Source: an uncultured Cryomorphaceae bacterium
Lineage (GTDB): Bacteria > Bacteroidota > Bacteroidia > Flavobacteriales_D > Parvicellaceae
DNA: 34,890 nucleotides
Assembly (NCBI GenBank): GCA_947311505.1
Contig: CAMZLL010000093.1
Coordinates: 1 to 34,890, forward strand
Reading direction: 5' to 3'
Both the position numbers and the translations under genes were made by a program. Under the pieces are notes generated by a model, which was given only the letters and a program-made list of their open reading frames with translations, ran no database searches and had not been told where the DNA came from. This document shows positions 9,816-19,192 of the stretch, piece by piece; within the stretch, counting starts at the first letter, position 1; each line of letters begins with the position of its first letter.

Positions 9816-10545
9816 TTTCTAGTGCTTCTTTTATGATTTGGTGTGTTTGATTGCGCAAAGATACTAATTCTGATGCATCTGTTACCATTATTGGAGGGTG
9901 TATTATTATTTTTGCTACTCCTGGTCGTGCAGAACCTAGCGTGTCAGTAGGGTCAGAAAATAGTTTGTAATTGTTTAAAAATGTAACTGGAACTATGGGC
10001 ACACTGTTGTTCAGTGCTAAGGTAAATGCTCCGTTTTTAAAGCGCTCCAACTTTGGTGGATGCCATCCGATTTTCCCTTCAGGAAAGATAGCTAAACTTC
10101 TTCCGTTTTCAAGAGCTTCATTTGCTTTACGGATGCTAATCGCAGATTTTCTTCTGTTACCTCTATGCACATAAATGTCTATTCTTCGTTTAAAAAATAG
10201 ATTGATAATCGGATATTTCAAAACTTCTGCTTTTGCCAAAAATGCAAAGTCTATTGGAATTAATTTATACATCAATATAATATCCAAATAAGACATATGA
10301 TTGGCACAAACGATATAGGGCCCTTTCTCTGGGAAATGTGTTTTATCTAAAATCTCAACCCGCATCATTGTAAAAAAACAAATAGCATTTGCCCAAACTT
10401 TTTTTACTCGAACGGCTCGTTTATATTTATTACGCCCGCTTAAGGCTAATAATAAATAGGGGTATAGTACGATGCCACATAGCATATACACCATTCCAAA
10501 GTAGATTTTGTACATAAATGAAAATATGCCCAGTAGTTTTTTCAA
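9805..10545 (-). CDS. plsC: 1-acyl-sn-glycerol-3-phosphate acyltransferase (PlsC family)
   Basis: CANHMSYLDIILMY (HX4D-like NHxSxxD) and IFPEGKIG motifs. Confidence 0.9.
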   Translation of the reverse strand: MKKLLGIFSFMYKIYFGMVYMLCGIVLYPYLLLALSGRNKYKRAVRVKKVWANAICFFTMMRVEILDKTHFPEKGPYIVCANHMSYLDIILMYKLIPIDFAFLAKAEVLKYPIINLFFKRRIDIYVHRGNRRKSAISIRKANEALENGRSLAIFPEGKIGWHPPKLERFKNGAFTLALNNSVPIVPVTFLNNYKLFSDPTDTLGSARPGVAKIIIHPPIMVTDASELVSLRNQTHQIIKEALENGY

Positions 10546-10557
10546 TATAATTCTGTT

Positions 10558-11397
10558 TTAATCTTTTTTTGCTACCATCTTGAGAAAACCGATTTCTTTT
10601 TTAGTGAGAATTCTCCATTTACTTCTTGTTAACGATCCTTTTTTAAGACCCGCAAATTCTACGCGATCTAATTTAATTACTTCATGACCTACTGCTTCAA
10701 ACATTCGCCTTACGATTCGGTTTTTACCAGAATGAATGTTTACTATTATTTTTCTTTTGTTGTGCCCTTTGTCTCCATATTCTACACTGTCAAATTTGGA
10801 AAAACCATCTTCTAAGTTGATTCCATTTACCAACTCATCCATTTTGTCCTTGCTAATAGCATCGTAAAATTCGGCTACATATTTCTTAGTTACGTTATAG
10901 CTAGGGTGAGTGAGTTTCTTAGTTAAATCACCATCGTTAGTGAGTAACAACAAACCTGTAGTGTTTCTATCCAGTCTTCCTACGGGGTAAATGCGTTCAT
11001 TGCAGGCATCAGACACTAAATCAAGTACAATTTTACGGTCTTTTTCGTCATTAGAAGTGGTGATATAATCTTTTGGTTTGTTTAATAAAATGTAAACGAA
11101 ACGCTGTCTCTTTAGTGTTTTCTTATTATACTTCACAGTGTCGGTAGGTGCAACTCTATAACCCATTTCAGTTACCACTTTTCCGTTGACCCAAATCTCA
11201 CCATTTGCTATCAGTTTGTCAGCTTCTCTACGGGAACAAACTCCTGCGTCCGCAATACATTTATTTAACCTAACTTTCCCATCATCTTTCTTTTCGCTCA
11301 CCTCGTGGTTTGACTTTTTAAAACTTATGTTTTTATTTCGATTATATCCACCACCACTCTTTGGTTTTGAAAATCGTTTTTTACTTGGTTTATTCAT
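10558..11397 (-). CDS. rluB: rRNA pseudouridine synthase, RluB/RsuA family
   Basis: S4 domain (RLNKCIADAGVCSRREADKLIANGEIWVNG), catalytic YPVGRLDRNTTGLLLLTNDG, basic N-terminal extension. Confidence 0.9.
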   Translation of the reverse strand: MNKPSKKRFSKPKSGGGYNRNKNISFKKSNHEVSEKKDDGKVRLNKCIADAGVCSRREADKLIANGEIWVNGKVVTEMGYRVAPTDTVKYNKKTLKRQRFVYILLNKPKDYITTSNDEKDRKIVLDLVSDACNERIYPVGRLDRNTTGLLLLTNDGDLTKKLTHPSYNVTKKYVAEFYDAISKDKMDELVNGINLEDGFSKFDSVEYGDKGHNKRKIIVNIHSGKNRIVRRMFEAVGHEVIKLDRVEFAGLKKGSLTRSKWRILTKKEIGFLKMVAKKD

Positions 11398-11487
11398 TTG
11401 TTTACGTAATTAGAAAATCAAAAGTAAGCTATTCTATATCGTCTGAGAATGTTTTGACAAGAAGATTTACAACAACGAAAACTCTTT

Positions 11488-11628
11488 TTACAGTCTATAC
11501 CCAACAGTTCCTTGAATAAACTCTTTCCATCCAAATCCAAACTTAATAATTATTCTTTTGTTTTCAGGTTGAAATCTATACCCAAAATATAGTCTGTATA
11601 CTGAACCTACATAGTCAATTGAAATACC
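11488..11628 (-). pseudogene. C-terminal remnant of an outer-membrane barrel-like protein
   Basis: Manual translation of the minus strand gives GISIDYVGSVYRLYFGYRFQPENKRIIIKFGFGWKEFIQGTVGYRL* with alternating hydrophobic/aromatic strands, no ATG and an in-frame stop just upstream. Confidence 0.4.
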
Positions 11629-11648
11629 TCATAGTAAACGAATAAAAA

Positions 11649-11676
11649 AAAAGCTTCACCGTTAAGTGAAGCTTTT
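11649..11676 (-). terminator. rho-independent terminator downstream of tRNA-Phe
   Basis: Perfect stem AAGCTTCAC/GTGAAGCTT (11651-11659 with 11666-11674) flanked by an A-tract on the plus strand, which is a U-tract in the minus transcript. Confidence 0.8.
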
Positions 11677-11683
11677 AAACTAG

Positions 11684-11756
11684 TGGTGCCTCCAGGAATC
11701 GAACCAGGGACACATGGATTTTCAGTCCATTGCTCTACCAACTGAGCTAAGGCACC
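11684..11756 (-). tRNA. tRNA-Phe (GAA); CCA not encoded
   Basis: Reverse complement GGTGCCTTAGCTCAGTTGGTAGAGCAATGGACTGAAAATCCATGTGTCCCTGGTTCGATTCCTGGAGGCACCA folds as a 73-nt cloverleaf; anticodon GAA in loop CTGAAAA; followed by CTAG. Confidence 0.97.
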
Positions 11757-11823
11757 AGCCTTGTTTTGAGGTTTGCAAAGATAGAAATTATTTTTAGTTT
11801 GCAAGTTATTTTTTCGTTTTTTT

Positions 11824-13062
11824 CTATCTAACCATTATTTTTCTTGAATATGTTTTGTTTTCGCCTTCAATCCTGACAATATATACGCCAGCAGAAATAT
11901 CTATATGTTTCTGATATTTAAGCAAATAAACATCTTCCTTAGCTATGGTTTTTCCTGTTAAATCTATTATCGATAAAGTTCTTCTTCCCTCTGTTTTAAA
12001 AGAAATAGTTAATTGATTCTTATTAAAATATAAAGACTCAAGGTTATTAATACTAGCTACACCTAAATTACTAATCAAAATCGAGGTGCTTACAGAATCA
12101 GATGTGCAACCATTACTGGCTACGAGAGAAACGGTATATGTACCTGAATTAGTATAATTATGTGTTGTATCTCCTAGACTAGAACTGGTAGTTCCATCTC
12201 CCCAATACCAAAGTAAATTAGTCGCATTAGTACTTTGATTGATCGTATTTATTGTTAATGATGTTTCGTTAGTGGTAAAATTACTAACAACGTCAGCTCT
12301 GCCAATTCCCCAAGTGTCTAAACTATCTAAAACTACATCTTCTGCTATTTGTTGCAAGATGGCTGCGTCACCAGCTGGTAGATTTGTGATAAACGATGCT
12401 CCAACAGGAGATTTTTTATACATAGCTACATAATGAACACAAGCTGCCAAGTAGCTGCCATAAATACTTGGGTGACTACCATCAATAGAATACATGGTAA
12501 AGCCAGGGTGATTATCTCTTGCGTATTTCCAGGCAGCTCCTACAGGCGAAACTTCTGCATTGTAATCATCTCCCATTTCTAAGTAGCTTTCTCTAAGTCT
12601 TGCTTGCATCCCATCATAAGTACACAAAGGGCTGTAACTTGCGCAATTTGTCTGGTCGCCATTTTGTCTCCCCCAAGTCATAAAAAACAATGGTATTGTA
12701 CAGTCGTTTGCATTTCTAACTGCGTTTACCAATTGTTCTGCAAACGGATACGTATCAACACTTACTTGTGCGGGTGGAAAACTAGGTTCTTGACTTTGTG
12801 CTTGTAAAATTACATAATCCCAAATGCCTTGAGCAATTTTACTCATTGTAATAGCATCGGTGGTGTGCGCATTAAATGTAGTGCCACCAGGAGTATTAGA
12901 GTCGATAATCAAGGTGTCGCCTAGTGATAAGGCTAAATCTCTGGTTAATTGGGGAAGATTATTTACTGCTGTATAACTATTCCCTATGAATAAAACAGAT
13001 TTTTGTTGAGCTAATGCTGCTATTGTTAAAAATGAAATTATGCAGAGTAAAACTATTTTCAT
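11824..13062 (-). CDS. secreted SGNH-hydrolase/DUF4886-like protein with PKD domain and T9SS C-terminal domain
   Basis: VLFIGNSYTAVNNLP (GNSY block), DGSHPSIYGSYLAA catalytic-type motif, PKD-like WGDGTTSS..HNYTNSGTYTVSL, C-terminal GVYIVRIEGENKTYSRKIMVR. Confidence 0.85.
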   Translation of the reverse strand: MKIVLLCIISFLTIAALAQQKSVLFIGNSYTAVNNLPQLTRDLALSLGDTLIIDSNTPGGTTFNAHTTDAITMSKIAQGIWDYVILQAQSQEPSFPPAQVSVDTYPFAEQLVNAVRNANDCTIPLFFMTWGRQNGDQTNCASYSPLCTYDGMQARLRESYLEMGDDYNAEVSPVGAAWKYARDNHPGFTMYSIDGSHPSIYGSYLAACVHYVAMYKKSPVGASFITNLPAGDAAILQQIAEDVVLDSLDTWGIGRADVVSNFTTNETSLTINTINQSTNATNLLWYWGDGTTSSSLGDTTHNYTNSGTYTVSLVASNGCTSDSVSTSILISNLGVASINNLESLYFNKNQLTISFKTEGRRTLSIIDLTGKTIAKEDVYLLKYQKHIDISAGVYIVRIEGENKTYSRKIMVR

Positions 13063-13343
13063 ACTATTTTATACTTAATTTTTAAAACACCTAAACAAGA
13101 GGAGCTGTTTTTTTATTTAACAATACAAATATATAAATAGTGTTTGGTAGGAAATACATCAAAATCAAAAATGTTTTGGTTCTTCGTTAAAAGTTGAGGA
13201 CAAGGAATAAATTAACTATCAGGTTTAAATACATGTGGTTAATTTTTTTCTACCGAAAATGACAGCCGTCTTACTATTTTTAAAGCGCATTTCAAAATCA
13301 ATTTGGTATGACACACATTTTGACTAAGAGCTAATGTTGTATA

Positions 13344-13721
13344 TTACTCATGTAATTTATCAAGATCTCCAATAAACTTCTCACTTAATGTTCGAGAAAA
13401 ATTCTCTATCAACCACATTTCATCATTGTCAATACCATCGCTTGCATCTGCTATACGTGTGATAACGTCAATAAACTCTACGTACTCGGGTGCAGGTCCG
13501 TGTGCTTCACAAAAAGAAAGAACTTTATGATACACATCGTTTACAGAATGGTGTTTTTTGAATTCATAATCAAAAGACCACTTTATGGTTGATGCCCAAG
13601 GATGATCCGCTATAATTTTTTCTAATTCTTCTTTTTCAGAATCTTGTATTACACCATCTGCCATAGCTACGGCATACATCAATTCTCCCATTATTTCGTA
13701 TAGTTTTCCTTTGTCAGTCAT
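13344..13721 (-). CDS. TerB-like domain protein
   Basis: YAVAMADGVIQDSEKEELEKIIADHPW and RIADASDGIDNDEMWLIENF resemble the paired acidic motifs of TerB-like folds. Confidence 0.6.
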   Translation of the reverse strand: MTDKGKLYEIMGELMYAVAMADGVIQDSEKEELEKIIADHPWASTIKWSFDYEFKKHHSVNDVYHKVLSFCEAHGPAPEYVEFIDVITRIADASDGIDNDEMWLIENFSRTLSEKFIGDLDKLHE

Positions 13722-13915
13722 AGTATTTTGTTTTTAATTTAAAAACTTTATCTCGTTTTACTAGTGTATAAAATTACTCAGCAATTCTTTTTTATTCAAC
13801 ACCTTAATCAGTTAAAAATATGACATTTTCCGCACTTTTCTTGGCGAAAATTAAATCTTAGTACCAATTACTATTTCAATACTGTGGTTGTACTATTAAC
13901 CAATAGACAAAAAAA

Positions 13916-13940
13916 AGCCACACTAAATTTTAGTGTGGCT
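13916..13940 (-). terminator. rho-independent terminator after paaC
   Basis: Perfect 10-bp stem AGCCACACTA/TAGTGTGGCT with A-tract on the plus-strand left side (U-tract in minus transcript), 46 bp past the paaC stop. Confidence 0.8.
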
Positions 13941-13986
13941 TCACCATTGCTGAATATTATGGTATAATATTGCTACTCAGGTTATG

Positions 13987-14739
13987 CTACCAAGTGTCTT
14001 GTGGAAATCTGTTTTTTAGAAATTGCATTTCTGTCAATAAGAATCCCATATACTCTGTGTGCCCACCGTCTTTTCCATAAACTAAAGAATACTTTGGTTG
14101 TTCTGGTTTGGTTAATGTTGCTATTTCAAATACTTCACTTACCTTTTTCATCCATTTTTTCTTCACCTCACTAAGATCTGTAGCAATGTTTTCTTTAAGT
14201 AAGTTGGTGTTTACTTCGTCTTCATCAAACATTTCATCTACGTACATCCACAAGTGATTTACACATCCTTGAATTCTGTCATGGCTTTCCGCTGTTCCAT
14301 CTCCTAATCTAATCATCCATTCGCTACTTCTTTTTAGGTGATAAGTGACTTCTTTTAGAGATTTAGCAGCTAGTGCTGCTAACGTTTCATCTTTTGATTC
14401 TTTTAACAATTGAAAATTGTAGAAGCTAAATACGTCCATAAAAAACTGACGTGTAATTAAGTATCCAAAATCCTGATTGGGAAATTCTACTAAATGAAAG
14501 TTAGCATATTCATCCTCTTCTCTAGCGAAAGCCAACTGATCGGCATCTACTGTTCCGTTTTGCTTTGCTGCATATTTTAGCAAAGCCTCTGCTTGACCTA
14601 TGTAGTCAAGTCCGGTATTCATTGACGCTAAATCCTCTTCTAAAAAAGGACCTTTACTCGTATATTCGCATAAGCGATGAGATAAGATTAAGGCAGTATC
14701 TGCTAGTCGAAGTGTGTATTTATATAAATCTGTGTTCAT
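13987..14739 (-). CDS. paaC: 1,2-phenylacetyl-CoA epoxidase subunit PaaC
   Basis: YTLRLADTALILSHRLCEYTSKGP, DEYANFHLVEFPNQDFGYLI, AKSLKEVTYHLKRSSEWMIRLGDGT. Confidence 0.92.
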   Translation of the reverse strand: MNTDLYKYTLRLADTALILSHRLCEYTSKGPFLEEDLASMNTGLDYIGQAEALLKYAAKQNGTVDADQLAFAREEDEYANFHLVEFPNQDFGYLITRQFFMDVFSFYNFQLLKESKDETLAALAAKSLKEVTYHLKRSSEWMIRLGDGTAESHDRIQGCVNHLWMYVDEMFDEDEVNTNLLKENIATDLSEVKKKWMKKVSEVFEIATLTKPEQPKYSLVYGKDGGHTEYMGFLLTEMQFLKNRFPQDTW

Positions 14740-14741
14740 CG

Positions 14742-15029
14742 TTATATGTTTTTTGCTCCTTCAGGCATGGTGTAAAAAGTGGGGTGTCTGTAAACTTTAT
14801 CATTTGCAGGTTCAAAAAATGAAGCTTCATCTTCTGGTTGACTTGCCACGATATCTTCTGCTTTGACGATCCATATTCCATTTCCTTCTCCTCTTCTGGT
14901 ATATAAATCTCTTGCGCTCTCCATTGCCATTGTTTTGTCGTAGGCGTGTAAGCTTCCTACATGCTTAAATGGTCTTCCTGCTTTTGGTTGTAAAAAAACT
15001 TCCCAAAGTATTCCTTGATTATCTTCCAT
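14742..15029 (-). CDS. paaB: 1,2-phenylacetyl-CoA epoxidase subunit PaaB
   Basis: WEVFLQPKAGRPFKHVGSLHAYDKTMAMESARDLYTRRGEGNGIWIV. Confidence 0.94.
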   Translation of the reverse strand: MEDNQGILWEVFLQPKAGRPFKHVGSLHAYDKTMAMESARDLYTRRGEGNGIWIVKAEDIVASQPEDEASFFEPANDKVYRHPTFYTMPEGAKNI

Positions 15030-15101
15030 ATTATTTTGATGCTAGATATCTAAATTATAGATGCTAGACTTATTAAAGTTTTTATATACGTAATACGATA
15101 G

Positions 15102-16061
15102 TTACGCAGTTTTTAATTTCAATTCTTGTTTCTTAGCGTAAGCTATTGCTGCTTCACGCACCCACTGACCTTCTGCATGTGCTTTTTTGTGATGGTCGAG
15201 TCTTTTTTTATTGCAAGGCCCATATCCTTTTATGACGTTCCAAAATTCATCCCAATCAATATCTGTGTGTGAATAATGTCCAGTTTCAGAATCTAATTTT
15301 AGATTGTCATCTGGGATTTTTAGACCAATTAATTCTGCCTGTGGTACGGTTTTATCTATAAATTGTTGACGAAGGGAGTCGTTTGTTTCTCTTTTTATCT
15401 TCCACTTCATGGATTGGCTTGTATGTGCGCTTTCGCTGTCGTGTGGACCAAACATCATCAACGATGGCCACCACCAACGATCTAATGCGTCTTGCGCCAT
15501 TTTATGTTGTGCTGCTGAACCTTTTGCCATATTTGCCATTATTTCATATCCTTGACGTTGGTGGAAACTTTCTTCTTTGCAGATTCTAACCATTGCTCTT
15601 GAATAGGGGCCGTAAGATGTTTTTTGAAGTGATACTTGGTTCACAATTGCTGCACCATCTACTAGCCAACCTATAGCTCCCATATCTGCCCAAGTAGGTG
15701 CGGGATAGTTAAATACACTTGCGTATTTGGCTTTTCCAGCATGAAGGTTTTCTAATATTTCATCTCTTGATGTACCCAAAGTTTCGGTTGCACAATATAA
15801 GTACAATCCGTGTCCGCCTTCGTCTTGAATCTTTGCCATCAAGATTTTCTTTGCTCTTAAACTAGGAGCTCTTGACACCCAGTTTCCTTCGGGCTGCATT
15901 CCTATTACTTCTGAGTGGGCATGTTGAGACATTTGTCTAATAAGTCCTATTCTATATTTTTCAGGCATCCAATCTTTGGGTTCTATTTTTATTTCAGCGT
16001 CTATCTTTGCTTGAAATGCTGCCAATTTAATTGGATCTTCTTCTTCTAATTCTTTTGCCAT
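15102..16061 (-). CDS. paaA: 1,2-phenylacetyl-CoA epoxidase subunit PaaA
   Basis: [67 protein letters not shown] diiron motifs. Confidence 0.96.
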   Translation of the reverse strand: MAKELEEEDPIKLAAFQAKIDAEIKIEPKDWMPEKYRIGLIRQMSQHAHSEVIGMQPEGNWVSRAPSLRAKKILMAKIQDEGGHGLYLYCATETLGTSRDEILENLHAGKAKYASVFNYPAPTWADMGAIGWLVDGAAIVNQVSLQKTSYGPYSRAMVRICKEESFHQRQGYEIMANMAKGSAAQHKMAQDALDRWWWPSLMMFGPHDSESAHTSQSMKWKIKRETNDSLRQQFIDKTVPQAELIGLKIPDDNLKLDSETGHYSHTDIDWDEFWNVIKGYGPCNKKRLDHHKKAHAEGQWVREAAIAYAKKQELKLKTA

Positions 16062-16080
16062 ATTGTTGTTTTTAGACTTA

Positions 16081-16126
16081 AGATCGAATCTTTCTTAGAT
16101 TTGAGATCGAATCGCTCTTAGATTGA
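16081..16126. repeat. short tandem repeat, two imperfect 23-bp units, in the TDO-paaA spacer
   Basis: AGATCGAATCTTTCTTAGATTTG / AGATCGAATCGCTCTTAGATTGA read directly. Confidence 0.75.
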
Positions 16127-16128
16127 AT

Positions 16129-17058
16129 TTATACTTTCTTAATTCCTTCTAGGTTAGTTACTCCCCAGTTTTCTAATTCATCTTGACTCCAAAGTTCGGG
16201 AAAAAATATTCTTCTTTGGTATTTTGGGTGCATATATTTTTGCCAATCACTTCCTCCTGTGGCTGCGGCATCTCCTAGATATTTTTTTGCGGCATCCAAA
16301 TGATGTATTGTCCAATCTATATTTACTGTAAAATCATAGTGACGCATAGCGTTTATCAAGCTTTTATCTTCTTGATATTCTTTTGGTAGTTGTTTGAATT
16401 TTGTCCATAGATTGATTTCGTTATAATCTTTCATATGGTCTATGAGTTTCTTTTTGTACTTATCTTCAAAGTTGGTCAATAACTTATTTTTTTTGCCTGT
16501 TTTGAAATCTTTACCGGCTACTTGCCAATACATATGTTCGAATGCATGCTCGTAAGGGGTGTCTCTATCGATGGTTTTTCTAAAGCGATAATCGATCAGG
16601 TTGATGAGTTCTGTACTTGCTATTTCGATCATACGATATTGTGCACTTTGGAAGCCGCTGGCTGGCGTTAGCGTGTCTCTAAATTTCATATATTGTTCTA
16701 GCTCCATGCCTTCTCCCATGATGTCAAATGAGTTGGATAACATGTCAAAGTAACGAGATATTCGCATCAGGTGCATTACAAATTTTTCTGGTTTTATGTT
16801 TTCTGTATGCGATATTTGATCCATTTCCCATAGAATCATTTTGAATAATAATTCGTTGATTTGATGATACATAATAAAGACCATCTCATCTGGAAGTTGG
16901 GTGCGTTGGGTTTGTAAACCAAGTAGTGCATCTACTTGTACAAAATCCCAATAGGTCATGGGTTCTGCATGGAGCAATCCTGACAAATGTACGTCTGGAT
17001 CTTGCCCCATGGCTGTGTATTTTGCATCTATTGCTTTTAGTAATTCTTCTCTATTCAT
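16129..17058 (-). CDS. kynA: tryptophan 2,3-dioxygenase
   Basis: MTYWDFVQVDALLGLQTQRTQLPDEMVFIMYHQINELLFKMILWEMDQI; TPASGFQSAQYRMIEI. Confidence 0.92.
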   Translation of the reverse strand: MNREELLKAIDAKYTAMGQDPDVHLSGLLHAEPMTYWDFVQVDALLGLQTQRTQLPDEMVFIMYHQINELLFKMILWEMDQISHTENIKPEKFVMHLMRISRYFDMLSNSFDIMGEGMELEQYMKFRDTLTPASGFQSAQYRMIEIASTELINLIDYRFRKTIDRDTPYEHAFEHMYWQVAGKDFKTGKKNKLLTNFEDKYKKKLIDHMKDYNEINLWTKFKQLPKEYQEDKSLINAMRHYDFTVNIDWTIHHLDAAKKYLGDAAATGGSDWQKYMHPKYQRRIFFPELWSQDELENWGVTNLEGIKKV

Positions 17059-17119
17059 TTTATTGTTTATATAAATTAATACTCAACGTAGCTTATAGGT
17101 TTTATGGTTTCGTTGGTTT

Positions 17120-17205
17120 GCGTGAGGGATAGTAGCGGCATCCTTCCAAAGCTTTTTGGGGCTTTGGAAGATATAGCGGATAGCCCGACCCAACGGGTCA
17201 CGCCC
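17120..17205. repeat. structured palindromic intergenic element (REP-like or structured RNA)
   Basis: Outer arms GCGTGA (17120-17125)/TCACGC (17198-17203), GGG/CCC, inner 10-bp stem CTTCCAAAGC (17143-17152)/GCTTTGGAAG (17161-17170), and a second possible hairpin GACCC-AAC-GGGTC (17187-17199). Confidence 0.7.
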
Positions 17206-17288
17206 AAATTAGTCTTTGCTACATCAGCAATGCGAATCTGGTTCTTTTATTAATCTATATATGTCTTTTGTTCTAAATAGCGGCATGC

Positions 17289-18641
17289 TTAACGGTCTTC
17301 AAATAGGTGGTGAATTAATTCATCGATTCCATCCATTTTGAACAATTTTTCTATTTCGTAATCTTTCATGATACTTTCGATGAAGGTGTCTTGTTCTTTT
17401 CCTTTTTGAAAGGCTTCTGCATAGGGAATGTTGCTAAACGATACCATGGAATACAAGGAGAGATATTTGTCTGGATAGAGCTGGTGAATGCGGTGTTCGA
17501 ATTTCTTCTTCAATAAGAAATTGGGGTCTGCTACCGATTGGGACATCACTTTGTAATTGTGCAAGGAGAGGTCTTGTAATGCGTCTCCGTTTGGTTTTCT
17601 TATTTCTTGATATTCTTTAAATACGGCACTCCAATCTTCGTTGTGTTTTTTCATCAATTCTCCCATGACAAAACAATCTTCTAGGCTTCCGTTCATCCCT
17701 TGTCCATAAAAAGGAACTGTGGCGTGTGCGGCATCTCCCATAAGGGCTACTTTGTTATGTGTCCAAGGGTAACAACGCATTATAGCCAAAGAGGAGAGTG
17801 GATGATCTTCCCATTGATCGGCTATGTCGGGCATTAGTTCATGAAAATCTGGAAAGATGTTTTTAAAGAATGTATCTACGTTTTCTTTTGTTTTTAATTT
17901 ATCGAACGAGTATTCATCGTTTTCGAAGGGCATAAATAATGTGCATGTAAAGGATCCGTCTTCATTTGCCAAAGCGATAAGCATAAAACGACCTCTAGGC
18001 CAAATGTGCAAAGCGTTCTTGTCTAGCTTATAAGAGCCGTCTGCATTGGCAGGGAGGAGTATTTCTCGATATCCATCATCTATGTAGTCTTGACTAAAAT
18101 CAAACCTGTTTAACTTTTGAAAACCGTGATATCTAACTGCAGAAAACGCACCATCACAAGCAAAAACAACATCTGAGGTATGTTCGATAATTGATTTATC
18201 AGCTCTTTTTTCTATGAAAACGGTATTAGTATCAAAATCTACATTTACACATTTGTGACTATACAAAATAGAGACATTGCCTGAGGCTTCTGCTAGATCC
18301 ATCATTTTGGCGTTGACTCCTCCTCTTGATATAGAATTGATGGCTTGCCCTTCTTCTCCGTAGGGTTGATAAGTGAGTTCTCCTTTGGTGGAGTGCATTA
18401 TTCGACCTGTCATCGGAATCATCAATGGTTTTATTTCGTCCATAATACCTACTGCATCCATCGCGTTTATGCCCCGTGTAGATAGGGCGAGGTTTATTGA
18501 TTTTCCGGCTGATATTTCTGCTTGACGAATATCAGATCTAGTTTCAAATATGGTTACAGCATACCCTGCTTTGGCAAGATATATTGCCCACAGCGAACCT
18601 GCTAGTCCGGCTCCTATTATAGTGGCTGTCTTTTGCTCCAT
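17289..18641 (-). CDS. kmo: kynurenine 3-monooxygenase (FAD-dependent)
   Basis: GAGLAGSLWAIYLAKAGYAVTIFE, GKSINLALSTRG, GDAAHATVPFYGQGMNGSLEDC. Confidence 0.93.
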   Translation of the reverse strand: MEQKTATIIGAGLAGSLWAIYLAKAGYAVTIFETRSDIRQAEISAGKSINLALSTRGINAMDAVGIMDEIKPLMIPMTGRIMHSTKGELTYQPYGEEGQAINSISRGGVNAKMMDLAEASGNVSILYSHKCVNVDFDTNTVFIEKRADKSIIEHTSDVVFACDGAFSAVRYHGFQKLNRFDFSQDYIDDGYREILLPANADGSYKLDKNALHIWPRGRFMLIALANEDGSFTCTLFMPFENDEYSFDKLKTKENVDTFFKNIFPDFHELMPDIADQWEDHPLSSLAIMRCYPWTHNKVALMGDAAHATVPFYGQGMNGSLEDCFVMGELMKKHNEDWSAVFKEYQEIRKPNGDALQDLSLHNYKVMSQSVADPNFLLKKKFEHRIHQLYPDKYLSLYSMVSFSNIPYAEAFQKGKEQDTFIESIMKDYEIEKLFKMDGIDELIHHLFEDR

Positions 18642-18644
18642 ATA

Positions 18645-19166
18645 TTAAGATTTCAATTTAGGTTCTTCCATTTTTGTTCCACATTTATCGCATGTTGTCA
18701 ATTTATCATTGGCATAAAAGTCGTTTAATAATTTGGGAAGTTGTGTTACAATATTTCCCAAATGAAAGGGTTCTTTTGCTAATTCGTGGTTGCAATTTTC
18801 GCAATACCAAGAGCAATAATCCAATTCGTCAGGTTTGCGCATTCGTTCAATGACCAGCCCTATGGTATTGGCGGGACGCTGCGGTGAATGAGGCACACGT
18901 GCTGGGAGCAAAAATATTTCACCTTCTTTTATTTCTACGATTCTTTTTTTACCTTCTTCTATGATAGGAAGTGTAATGTCTCCTTCTATCTGATAGAAAA
19001 ACTCTTCGCCCTCGTTGTAATGATAGTCTTTTCGAGCATTAGGTCCGCCTACTACCATGATGATAAATTCGGTGTCTTTATATACGACCTGATTTCCTAC
19101 GGGTGGCTTTAGTTTATCTCTATTTTCGTCTATCCATTTCTGGAAGTTTATGGGTGGTAATATCAT
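18645..19166 (-). CDS. nbaC: 3-hydroxyanthranilate 3,4-dioxygenase
   Basis: GGPNARKDYHYNEGEEFFYQIEGD, LPARVPHSPQRPANTIGLVIER, C-terminal rubredoxin-like CENC/CDKC site. Confidence 0.94.
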   Translation of the reverse strand: MILPPINFQKWIDENRDKLKPPVGNQVVYKDTEFIIMVVGGPNARKDYHYNEGEEFFYQIEGDITLPIIEEGKKRIVEIKEGEIFLLPARVPHSPQRPANTIGLVIERMRKPDELDYCSWYCENCNHELAKEPFHLGNIVTQLPKLLNDFYANDKLTTCDKCGTKMEEPKLKS

Positions 19167-19192
19167 GATTTAGATTTAAAAAACGCTTCGAT

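Noticed and set aside
11607-11804. 65-aa minus-strand ORF
   Set aside because: It runs straight through the tRNA-Phe gene and terminator; translated tRNA sequence (GALAQLVEQWTENPCVPGSIPGGTT) is a classic false ORF.
13344-13721. Tellurite-resistance or phage-defence role for the TerB-like gene
   Set aside because: No other ter genes or defence genes nearby; TerB-like folds occur in many contexts.
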